Of a stretch of DNA of 49,182 bases, positions 1-6,383 are shown piece after piece. Origin of the DNA: Planctomycetaceae bacterium. Its GTDB lineage: Bacteria; Planctomycetota; Planctomycetia; Planctomycetales; Planctomycetaceae. The DNA is taken from the NCBI GenBank assembly GCA_021732785.1, contig JAKFUG010000062.1:1-49182 (forward strand). Direction: 5' to 3'. The notes beneath the pieces were generated by a model. It worked only from the letters and a program-made list of their open reading frames with translations. It was not told the DNA's origin and did no database searches. A program made the position numbers and the translations under genes. Numbering within the stretch: the first letter of the stretch is position 1; every line of letters begins with the position of its first letter.

Positions 1-377
1 GGTGCGCCCCCGCCGGGATTGAGCGGTCCCCCACCGCCCAGCTTGGGTGCGCCTCCACCGGGATTCAACGGGCCGCCGCCCCCGAGCTTCGGCACATTTC
101 CCCCACCCAACTTTGGCGGATTTCCACCGCCGAGTTTAGGGGCATTTCCACCACCCAACTTCGGTGCATTTCCACCACCCAACTTCGGTGCATTTCCGCC
201 ACCCAATTTCGGTGCTCCGCCACCGGGATTCAGTCCACCACCGAGTTTGGGAGGATTGTTTCCACCACCGAGTTTGGGTTTCTTGCCGCCGAGCCCGCCC
301 TGCGCATACAAATCGTGTCCCAACAAAATCAGCGAAAGCCCGACCACCAATGCAATCAATTTCCATGAACGTGGCAT
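1..377 (-). CDS. Exported Gly-rich repeat protein (partial, runs off left edge)
   Basis: The minus strand opens with ATG at 377-375 and stays open to base 1, so the C-terminus is missing. The N-terminus (MPRSWKLIALVVGLSLILLG, then HDLYAQGG) is a typical signal peptide with a probable cleavage site after YAQ. The mature part is a low-complexity run of about 8-residue units of the form APKLGGGN, some replaced by LNPGGGAP. The DNA shows this as near-perfect 24-bp tandem repeats around 141-212. A weak purine-rich stretch (GGGGAACGAG) precedes the start. The signal peptide and basic Gly-rich repeats point to an exported, probably disordered protein. I recognise no family and assign no function. 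The proline-rich frame on the other strand is its mirror image. Confidence 0.72.
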   Translation of the reverse strand, partial: MPRSWKLIALVVGLSLILLGHDLYAQGGLGGKKPKLGGGNNPPKLGGGLNPGGGAPKLGGGNAPKLGGGNAPKLGGGNAPKLGGGNPPKLGGGNVPKLGGGGPLNPGGGAPKLGGGGPLNPGGGA

Positions 378-490
378 GATGTTCTCGTTCCCCGAAAATG
401 AGGGCTTACAGTCTCGATTCAAATTCAAAAAATGCGAATATGTGTCGGAGCGCGACCGAAGGTGAGGAAAGGCCGACAACCGGTTTCGCG

Positions 491-1504
491 CTATTTCGTT
501 TTGGCCGGCCCCGGCGATTCCGGAACAGGCGGGCGGGCCACCACCGTGATGATTTCCCCATCGGGAAGGCTCGCCCCGGCAACTTCCTGGTCGACCACTT
601 GCCATTTCATGACGTGGTCACTTTCCAGCGTGTAAATGGATGTGCTCGAAGCCTGCTCGCCGTCCGCGGTCACCCCGGTTGATTTCATCTGCCATACATC
701 CCCACTCTGGTGCCAGACACCGGAACTGAAGCCGCCGTCGGAATCGAACGTCCAGCTCCGCACGTGCTTGGTCAGCGGATCCCAGCCGATCCATTGCGTT
801 CCATGAAACAGCGGCTCACCGGCCATGTGAACCGTAAACGTGCGGACCAGAAAATTGCCATCGTCGCTGGGACTGCAGGAGAAATGGACTTCGGAAATCG
901 GCGACAGGTCGACCCATTCACCGAGCAGCCAATCGAGTTGTTGAAGCTGCGTGCGATGCTCGCGGCGGTCTTTCGGTGCGTGTTCGCGAACGCTGGCCAA
1001 CAACCAGTGACCGTCAACCTTCACGATGACGGCGTTGTAATGGTTGTAGGCGAGGACGGTCCCTTCCGCGTCGGTGACCGTCGCCGAACCGTCTTCCGTG
1101 GCGACACCGGGGCTGATCATCCGCAGCGTCTCAACCTCAAGAGCAAGCTGAAGTCCCGGATGTTCGGCAAAATCCTGAGCAACCGATTCCTGAATGGCTG
1201 GGCGACCTTGTACGACCTCCCCGGCTTCATCGATGTATTCCGCATCGACCGTGAAACACTTCACGAGTTCCGCTGCATCCCCTTTATCGAAGGCGGCAAC
1301 ATAAGCCGCGGTGTTTTGTCGAATTGCCAGTTCATCGGCAGAGGGAGCAGCGGCAGCGCTCGGCGGAGGAACTGGTGCCGGGGGCGCTTTCGGTGCGGCA
1401 GGCGTTTCCTTCTTCGCCGTGGGGGTGGCCTGCTCGGCGGCAAAGACCAGGAACATCGTGGGGACGACGAGACAGATGGCAACAAACGCTCCGAGGTGGC
1501 GCAT
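491..1504 (-). CDS. Exported SnoaL/NTF2-like (DUF4440-type) protein
   Basis: This 337-aa protein starts at the ATG at 1504, preceded by AAGAAAGG at a good distance; an in-frame extension further upstream lacks such a site. Residues 1-23 form a signal peptide (MRHLGAFVAICLVVPTMFLV...). A Pro/Ala-rich linker (about 28-55) follows, then an NTF2-like fold domain of about 125 residues with the pattern IRQNTAAYVAAFDKGDAAEL ... AEYIDEAG, typical of the SgcJ/EcaC or DUF4440 group. The C-terminal 150 residues (WLLGEW ... GWDPLTKHVRSWTFDSDGGF) resemble a second beta-rich domain seen in secreted planctomycete proteins. Members of this fold bind small ligands or act as isomerases, but no catalytic residues can be assigned, so the substrate is unknown. 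It stands alone. Confidence 0.75.
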   Translation of the reverse strand: MRHLGAFVAICLVVPTMFLVFAAEQATPTAKKETPAAPKAPPAPVPPPSAAAAPSADELAIRQNTAAYVAAFDKGDAAELVKCFTVDAEYIDEAGEVVQGRPAIQESVAQDFAEHPGLQLALEVETLRMISPGVATEDGSATVTDAEGTVLAYNHYNAVIVKVDGHWLLASVREHAPKDRREHRTQLQQLDWLLGEWVDLSPISEVHFSCSPSDDGNFLVRTFTVHMAGEPLFHGTQWIGWDPLTKHVRSWTFDSDGGFSSGVWHQSGDVWQMKSTGVTADGEQASSTSIYTLESDHVMKWQVVDQEVAGASLPDGEIITVVARPPVPESPGPAKTK

Positions 1505-1800
1505 ATCAGCCTTTCTTGAAGGAAACCATCCGATAGAAGTGTAACCGCAGCGAGGAATGACCCCTCCGCCAAACCGATCCCGATGCACTCTTCCGCAATT
1601 TCGAATCGTAAGTCGTGACTGTCTCGAACGAGATGCCAGCACCAGGCGAATTGATTGCCGAGGCTCTCCGATTCAACGCATCCCGACGGTGATCGTTGCC
1701 CAAAGGCAATCCATGTCGCTTGCAATGTCTGCGATCATACGTCTATGGATACGGTTTATCCACACTGCCGGTGCGTACGGAAAATCGCGGTAGCGGGTCA

Positions 1801-1912
1801 GTTTGAAGAGTCGGGGCGGGGGCCCCGACCTATGGATGTGAAATCAATTTGAAATCATAGGTCGGGGCCCCTGCCCCGAAGCCTTTAATTTCAAACAGAC
1901 CCACGACCAAAA
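1801..1912. repeat. Dispersed palindromic repeat, family A copy 1
   Basis: Two 24-base arms, 1811-1834 (TCGGGGCGGGGGCCCCGACC TATG) and 1856-1879, are inverted copies with one mismatch, separated by 21 A/T-rich bases. Each arm also contains a GGGGCCCC-type palindrome, so the whole can fold into a long hairpin. A second copy lies at 31887-31994, with similarity reaching into the flanks (both end near CACGACC). Apart from this element I see no convincing gene between 1505 and 2159; short open frames there lack ribosome binding sites and domain signatures. Confidence 0.85.
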
Positions 1913-2107
1913 TCGCCGTCGAATCACGCTGCGGATTGGGAGAGCGGGATGCCAACCATCAACCTGTTGGGAGTGAGGATCGCTGGCCCGTCGCCGACGC
2001 TCGAAGCGAGTGGCCCGCGTTCCGACATCCAACGGGCCATGAACCTGCACCGCCATCGAGCGAGCTATCTCGTGGTCGGGATCTCAGCCTGTGCAAAATG
2101 CCCGTTG

Positions 2108-2171
2108 AACTGGCTATACCGTTTTGCCCGGATGCTTCAGCACGGCTTTAGAATTCGGGCTATAGCCGGTT
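2108..2171. repeat. Imperfect inverted repeat at the toxin gene 3' end
   Basis: AACTGGCTATA at 2108-2118 is matched by TATAGCCGGTT at 2161-2171 with one mismatch. The right arm overlaps the last codons of the ParE-type toxin gene. It could be a transcription terminator or the remnant of another repeat family; it has no clear T-tract, so the role is open. Confidence 0.4.
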
Positions 2172-2453
2172 CCGCCAATCGTCAGTACCGCGGAAGTGAT
2201 GTCGGATCGCAACGACAGTCAACATGGTATCATCCGAGTGGAAAACCATGTCGTAGGGAAATCCCCAGACACGTCGGCGTCGAAATATCTCCAGATAAAC
2301 TTCATGACTCTGCGGATCATCAGAGCATTTGACCAAAGCTTCACGAACGGCTGAAGTAAAACGTGATCCGAGCCCCGACTGTTGCGATTCGTACCAGTCG
2401 TAGGCAACCGCTAAATCTTGCTCCGCCTCCGGCAGGAAACGGACGGCCGTCAT
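2160..2453 (-). CDS. RelE/ParE-family toxin
   Basis: This 97-aa protein starts at ATG 2453-2451, which overlaps the stop codon of the upstream antitoxin gene (ATGA), the classic layout of a co-translated toxin-antitoxin pair. The sequence MTAVRFLPEAEQDLAVAYDW, followed by YESQQSGLGSRF, and the C-terminal VVAIRHHFRGTDDWRNR match the ParE branch of the RelE/ParE superfamily: an N-terminal helical hairpin, then a beta sheet with an invariant Arg-rich strand (EIFRRRRVWGFPY). ParE toxins poison DNA gyrase while RelE toxins cleave mRNA; the sequence alone does not settle which applies. It lies outside the mobile zone at the right end, so chromosomal stabilisation or stress modulation are both possible. 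Confidence 0.88.
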   Translation of the reverse strand: MTAVRFLPEAEQDLAVAYDWYESQQSGLGSRFTSAVREALVKCSDDPQSHEVYLEIFRRRRVWGFPYDMVFHSDDTMLTVVAIRHHFRGTDDWRNRL

Positions 2454-2680
2454 GCTGGACGTCCTTCGAGACGAGCGAACACGTCTTCGGCACTGCTCGT
2501 TACGCCTTCGCCGGCTTGATAGCGCTGCCAGCGACGCTGAATCTCCGTTGCCCATTGCGATTCCACGTCATCCGTCATTTCTTCCGGAAGACTGGCAAGC
2601 AATTGTTCGGCGAGCGTCAAACGTTCCTCCGGGCTGAGCGGCTTCACCGCTGCTGCGGCGGTTGCAAAGAGTTCGGACAT
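2450..2680 (-). CDS. Addiction-module antitoxin (stability-determinant type)
   Basis: This 76-aa acidic/helical protein comes first in the toxin-antitoxin operon. It starts at ATG 2680 after a GGAG motif in CCGGAGTAAAACC. The middle (LSPEERLTLAEQLLASLPEE) is the hallmark of the 'putative addiction module component' family that pairs with ParE/RelE toxins. The C-terminal half (WATEIQRRWQRYQAGEG, then AEDVFARLEG) would wrap the toxin. Its stop codon overlaps the toxin start by four bases, which implies translational coupling. No separate DNA-binding domain is apparent. A strong hairpin in its 5' leader (2696-2731) separates it from the upstream oxidoreductase gene. Confidence 0.85.
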   Translation of the reverse strand: MSELFATAAAAVKPLSPEERLTLAEQLLASLPEEMTDDVESQWATEIQRRWQRYQAGEGVTSSAEDVFARLEGRPA

Positions 2681-2695
2681 GGTTTTACTCCGGGG

Positions 2696-2731
2696 GAGGA
2701 AGCCCAGGGATCGAAATCCCTGGGCTTCCTC
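2696..2731 (-). terminator. Strong hairpin after the Gfo/Idh/MocA gene
   Basis: A perfect 15-bp stem (2696-2710 with 2717-2731, arm GAGGAAGCCCAGGGA) surrounds a 6-base loop, 24 bases past the stop codon at 2755. No long T-run follows, but the stem is strong enough to end transcription from the oxidoreductase gene. It also lies 16 bases upstream of the antitoxin start, so it forms part of that leader if the operon is transcribed from further upstream. Confidence 0.7.
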
Positions 2732-2754
2732 TGACCATCAACTCTCAACCCACA

Positions 2755-4134
2755 TCACACTGTGACATCGATTTCGTAGCCCTTGCGTTGTTCGCGGGTG
2801 AGCCACTTGTTGGCATCTTCGTCACCGACAATCTGCTCGGTCTTCGAATCCCAGTTGATCTTGCGACCGAGGCGGATGGCGATGTTCGCGAGATGGCACG
2901 TCGTCATCGCGCGGTGATGCGAATAGACGTCGGAGATCGGATCGGTCCGGTCGGCGACGCACTCGAAGAAGTTGCCCATGTGGTTGCCGGGCTTCTTCCC
3001 CTTGTAGAGTTTTTGCAGGTCTTCCTCGGTGATGGGCTTGTCCTTCAGCGCTTCGACGGGAGCCCCCTTCATGCCGCCGCGGCTGACGTGGAAGCGGCCT
3101 TCGGTGCCTTCGAAGAGAATCCCGTTGCCATCCTTGGAGTTGCTGACGATGTGCATTTCGACATCGCCGGGACACATCACCGTCACATCGAATTTGGTGG
3201 CGGCGTTGTAGCAATCGTCCTTCTGCGGGACGCCGTTTTTGAACTCGCACGGATGTTCGGCGGTCCCTTCGAGGCTGAGCGGGCCGGTCTCATCGATGCC
3301 GAGCGCCCACGAGGCGATGTCGACATGGTGTGCGCCCCAGTCGGTCATCTTGCCGCCAGAGTATTCGTACCACCAGCGGAATTCGTAATGCGTGCGGGCG
3401 TGCGGATACTTCCCGCCGGAAGGACGGCTGCGGTATTCCGTCATCGGGGCTTGTCCGAGCCACATCTCCCAGTTCAATTCGGCGGGGACGTCCACCACGG
3501 GGATATCGTTCGCCGCCGCCGCCCCGCCGATGTCAACGATCAGTTTCTGCACCTTGCCGATGCGGCCCTGTTTGATCATCGAGACGGCTTTGAGGAAGTT
3601 GAGATTCATTTCGCTGCGCTGCTGCGTGCCCACCTGGAAGACGCGCTTCGTCTCTTGCAGGACTTTGCGAATCTGCTTCCCTTCATTGATGGTCAGGGTC
3701 AGCGGCTTTTCGCAGTAGACATCCTTGCCGGCCCGCATGGCGTCGATGGAAATCTTGCTGTGCCAGTGGTCGGGAGTGACAATCGTCACCACGTCGATAT
3801 CTTTGCGGTCGAGCAGCTTGCGATAGTCTTCATACATCTCGACCTGGGCGTCTTTGCCCTTTTTGGCCATCGCGTCCTTCACCTTGTCGCGGCCTTCTTC
3901 CATGTGCTTGCGGTCGACATCGCACACAGCCACACCATCGGAGTGATTCAACGCCCCGCCGACGACCTGATGCCAGCGGTCTCCCGTACCGATGCAGCCA
4001 AGCACCGGCCGACCGTTGACGAGGCTGTGACCCAGCGCGCGGTTTTGCGTGGTGGTGAACCAATAGGGCATCGTCGCGCCGGCGAGAGCGGCGGTCGATT
4101 TCAAAAAGTCACGACGCGTTGAACGAGTGGCCAT
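2755..4134 (-). CDS. Tat-exported Gfo/Idh/MocA-family oxidoreductase
   Basis: This 459-aa protein starts at ATG 4134, preceded by GAGGAAC at the proper distance; in-frame codons further upstream come from a repeat element and are not gene. Residues 5-12 (STRRDFLK) form a twin-arginine signal, so a folded, cofactor-loaded enzyme is exported. A Rossmann NAD(P) site follows (VLGCIGTGDR, about 44-53), then the family's EKP motif at 142-144 (YCEKPL), whose Lys is catalytic in characterised members. The C-terminal half is the alpha/beta substrate domain (GGKMTDWGAHHVDIASWALG). Planctomycetes carry many such proteins, thought to act on sugars or inositols. The exact substrate cannot be read, and no sugar operon surrounds it. 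Confidence 0.92.
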   Translation of the reverse strand: MATRSTRRDFLKSTAALAGATMPYWFTTTQNRALGHSLVNGRPVLGCIGTGDRWHQVVGGALNHSDGVAVCDVDRKHMEEGRDKVKDAMAKKGKDAQVEMYEDYRKLLDRKDIDVVTIVTPDHWHSKISIDAMRAGKDVYCEKPLTLTINEGKQIRKVLQETKRVFQVGTQQRSEMNLNFLKAVSMIKQGRIGKVQKLIVDIGGAAAANDIPVVDVPAELNWEMWLGQAPMTEYRSRPSGGKYPHARTHYEFRWWYEYSGGKMTDWGAHHVDIASWALGIDETGPLSLEGTAEHPCEFKNGVPQKDDCYNAATKFDVTVMCPGDVEMHIVSNSKDGNGILFEGTEGRFHVSRGGMKGAPVEALKDKPITEEDLQKLYKGKKPGNHMGNFFECVADRTDPISDVYSHHRAMTTCHLANIAIRLGRKINWDSKTEQIVGDEDANKWLTREQRKGYEIDVTV

Positions 4135-4214
4135 CGAGATGTTCCTCAGAAGTAGAATTTTCCGAACGGAGGCGTGGCGGAAAGTATACCGCTGCCGAAG
4201 GAAGGACGGAAAGC

Positions 4215-4473
4215 AGTGCAAAGTGGAAAATGTAAAATGATGAGTGCAAAGTGGACAAGGAAACTCGTTCCCACGCTCTGCGTGGGAACGCACGGCCGAG
4301 ACGCTCCGCGTCATCTTTCCCTCCAAACCAAGCGACGTCACGCGACGTAGAGCGTCGCCACCCTGCGTTCCCACGCAGAGCGTGGGAACGAGAAGAACGC
4401 TTTTCTGTCGGTACGCGCGGCCATATTCGTCATTCCATTTTGCAGTTTGCATTTTTCACTTCTCACTTTGCAC
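4215..4473. repeat. Nested inverted repeat, family E
   Basis: The inner pair is perfect over 27 bases: 4264-4290 (CTCGTTCCCACGCTCTGCGT plus GGGAACG) and 4366-4392. Each arm is itself palindromic around CGCTCTGCG. An outer, looser pair beginning GTGCAAAGTG (about 4216-4254) faces 4432-4473. The element fills the gap between the divergent oxidoreductase and cysH-like genes, so promoters for both must lie inside or beside it. It is not a gene; reading frames crossing it are chance. Confidence 0.85.
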
Positions 4474-4581
4474 GGACCTCTTCTCTTCCCGAAGCCTCGA
4501 TTGCCGCCGTTTCGGCGAAACTCTAAACTTCACCTTGACCGCTGTCTGGACGACTGACATTGAATCATGGGAACGTGACGG

Positions 4582-5373
4582 ATGCCTCGACTCACGCCGG
4601 CGGATTTAGCCCCGCTTAACAAGACTCTCGAAGAGCGGACCCCGCAGGAATTGTTATCGTGGGCCGCGTCGATCTTTGGGGAGCGATTGGCGCTGCTATC
4701 GGCGATGCAAATGGCCGGCAGCATCGTCTGCCACATGATTGCGGAAGCGAAACTGAAGATTCCGGTTCTCTTCGTCGACACCGGTGTCAACTTTCAGGAA
4801 ACGCTCGACACCCGCGACCGGCTCATCAATGAGCAGGGCCTGAACGTCATTACGCTTCATCCCACCATGACGATGGCCGACCAGATTCAACAACGCGGCA
4901 TCCTTTACCTCACCCCCGAAGGGCAGAAGGAGTGCTGCAACATGCGGAAAATCCAGCCGCTGCTGACGACGGCGGGGAAATACGACGGCATTGTGGGCAG
5001 CCTGCGTCGCGCGGAAGGAGGACGCCGCGGGGGCGTGCCGATTCTCGCTATTGATCAGGACATGAAAGCCGTGCGGGTAAACGTGCTCGCGAACATGACG
5101 GACGAGCAGATGCAGGAGTATCTGGCCTCGAATCACGTGATCGTTAATCCGCTGCACGATCAGGGTTTCACCACCATCAGTTGCAACCGCTGCACAACAC
5201 CCGTCCTGCCGAGCGAACCCCCCCGCGCCGGTCGCTGGCGGCATTTGGGACCGTGGTCGGCGTATTGCCACATCAACCCGACGGACCGTGACGCTGCCAG
5301 TTCGCCAGGGATTGATCTCGATCAGGATGTATTGAATCGTCTCTTCGGCCGCGAGACGGATTTTGCGATTTGA
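4582..5373 (+). CDS. cysH: Assimilatory sulfonucleotide (APS/PAPS) reductase
   Basis: This 263-aa protein starts at ATG 4582 after GGGAACG. It belongs to the PAPS reductase/adenine nucleotide alpha hydrolase family, which reduces APS or PAPS to sulfite using thioredoxin. The cysteine pairs C118-C119 (KECCNMRK) and C201-C204 (SCNRCTTP) match the four ligands of the [4Fe-4S] cluster found in APS-reducing members; PAPS-only enzymes lack them. The C-terminal catalytic Cys, usually in ECGLH, appears here as C229 in AYCHI, with GRW (217-219) before it. The RRAEGGRRG segment (142-150) fits the substrate-binding Arg loop. No other sulfate assimilation gene is nearby. A terminator hairpin follows at 5484-5515. 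Confidence 0.9.
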   Translation: MPRLTPADLAPLNKTLEERTPQELLSWAASIFGERLALLSAMQMAGSIVCHMIAEAKLKIPVLFVDTGVNFQETLDTRDRLINEQGLNVITLHPTMTMADQIQQRGILYLTPEGQKECCNMRKIQPLLTTAGKYDGIVGSLRRAEGGRRGGVPILAIDQDMKAVRVNVLANMTDEQMQEYLASNHVIVNPLHDQGFTTISCNRCTTPVLPSEPPRAGRWRHLGPWSAYCHINPTDRDAASSPGIDLDQDVLNRLFGRETDFAI

Positions 5374-5483
5374 GATCGCATTCCGAGCGACAAGGCGCGA
5401 TCGGCCCGTGGAATTAAGCCGTCTCGAAAGTGGCGGCACGAAGCTCTGATTACTGCGGATGCACCGTCGTCTTCAAAATGCCA

Positions 5484-5515
5484 ACGCCCGGTTTTCCGCA
5501 GAGGAAACCGGGCGT
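5484..5515. terminator. Bidirectional terminator hairpin
   Basis: An 11-bp perfect stem (5484-5494 ACGCCCGGTTT with 5505-5515) and 10-base loop sit between the convergent cysH-like gene (stop at 5373) and the STAS-like gene (stop at 5542). GC-rich stem and T/A tracts at the loop side suit termination in either direction. Confidence 0.75.
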
Positions 5516-5541
5516 GATTGCATCGTAGGAACCGACGAGTT

Positions 5542-5952
5542 CTACACCTGGCCTTCGATCAGGACCGGTTCAGCACCAATCCCAGCAGGGGTGAACAGGT
5601 CGCGACCTTCCGCCCAGAGTTCGTAACAGCCCTCTTCCGTGCGGCGGAAGAATTGCTGGAACCACAACATTCGTTGGACGTTGGGCTGCGGCAGCGTCAG
5701 GGCGAACCAGACGTCGCGCTTTTCGTGCCAGTCGAAGAGCATGCCGAAAAAGCCCGACGGGATGTACTTCACAAAGTGCATGTCGATGATGATCGATCGC
5801 ACACCATCACGTTCAATGAGTTGCGTGAAACCTTCGCGGAGCAGGGACAGGTCGGCACCGTCCCAGATCTCCATTTCTCCCATGTGCAGCAAATGGGTGC
5901 CATCATCCGCGATGTCGATGACCATCCGCTTGAAATTGCGTTGCAGTGTCAT
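5542..5952 (-). CDS. STAS-like (anti-anti-sigma factor type) protein
   Basis: This 136-aa protein most likely starts at ATG 5952, ten bases after AGAGGA; in-frame starts at 5979 and 6090 have poorer sites. It reads as a single STAS domain: beta strand (THLLHMGEMEIWDG), helix (LSLLREGFTQLIERDG), core strand (VRSIIIDMHFVKYIPSG) and following helix (FFGMLFDWHEKR). STAS proteins such as SpoIIAA bind anti-sigma kinases and are switched by phosphorylation of a Ser in a DSSG motif. Here that motif is degenerate (IPSGFFG, Ser67), so the switch may be lost or altered. No kinase or sigma partner is adjacent. The role is inferred from fold only. Confidence 0.65.
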   Translation of the reverse strand: MTLQRNFKRMVIDIADDGTHLLHMGEMEIWDGADLSLLREGFTQLIERDGVRSIIIDMHFVKYIPSGFFGMLFDWHEKRDVWFALTLPQPNVQRMLWFQQFFRRTEEGCYELWAEGRDLFTPAGIGAEPVLIEGQV

Positions 5953-6383
5953 GGATGTGGCGTCCTCTGGGGGGTTCATCTCGCCGCTGTGATGCTCACA
6001 GGGGGATAGAACAGAGAACGCAATCGGTGCGCCAGAATCGGGAAACGGGGCGGGATTTGATGTAAGTTCTTCGCAGAAAATGTTTTGCATCGGTGTCGGG
6101 CCTGGGGAGCTACGGAGGCGGGGTGTGGTCAAACCACAACAGGGCAAGATCCGTGAATCAAAAAGACATCGCGGCCCGTGCGAGTTCCTAGAGATTCAGG
6201 ACACATTCAGACAAGAAAGCTGGAATCTTTTTGCTTTAGTTACGTCTTTGAAGGAGGATTGGTGGACCGGCACTACCACATCATGCCGGTATTTCCTATT
6301 TTTCCGATTCCTCACACTCGACAAGCGTCGCTCAGTTTGCTGAACTTCACAGGCAGCACTCGCTTTCGAGAAGGATGCTCGGC
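5953..6383. other. Divergent intergenic region with possible leader ORF
   Basis: This stretch separates the STAS-like gene from the giant secreted-protein operon and must hold both promoters. A consensus ribosome binding site, AAGGAGG at 6251-6257, is followed by GTG at 6262, opening a 51-codon frame to 6417 that overlaps the start of the next gene. No conserved domain is visible in that frame, so it may be a leader peptide or chance. No repeat element is seen here. Confidence 0.4.

Noticed and set aside
141-212. Possible CRISPR-like tandem repeats
   Set aside because: The units have no unique spacers and are in frame, coding for Gly-rich peptide.
19-465. Proline-rich open frame on the plus strand
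   Set aside because: It mirrors the Gly-rich exported protein on the other strand, which has a signal peptide; the plus frame has none.
1949-2332. Open frame of 127 codons between repeat A and the toxin gene
   Set aside because: It overlaps the toxin gene antisense and shows no motif or ribosome site.
2662-4122. Long open frame antisense to the Gfo/Idh/MocA gene
   Set aside because: It is a shadow of a gene with clear Tat signal and EKP motif on the other strand; no domain is seen in it.
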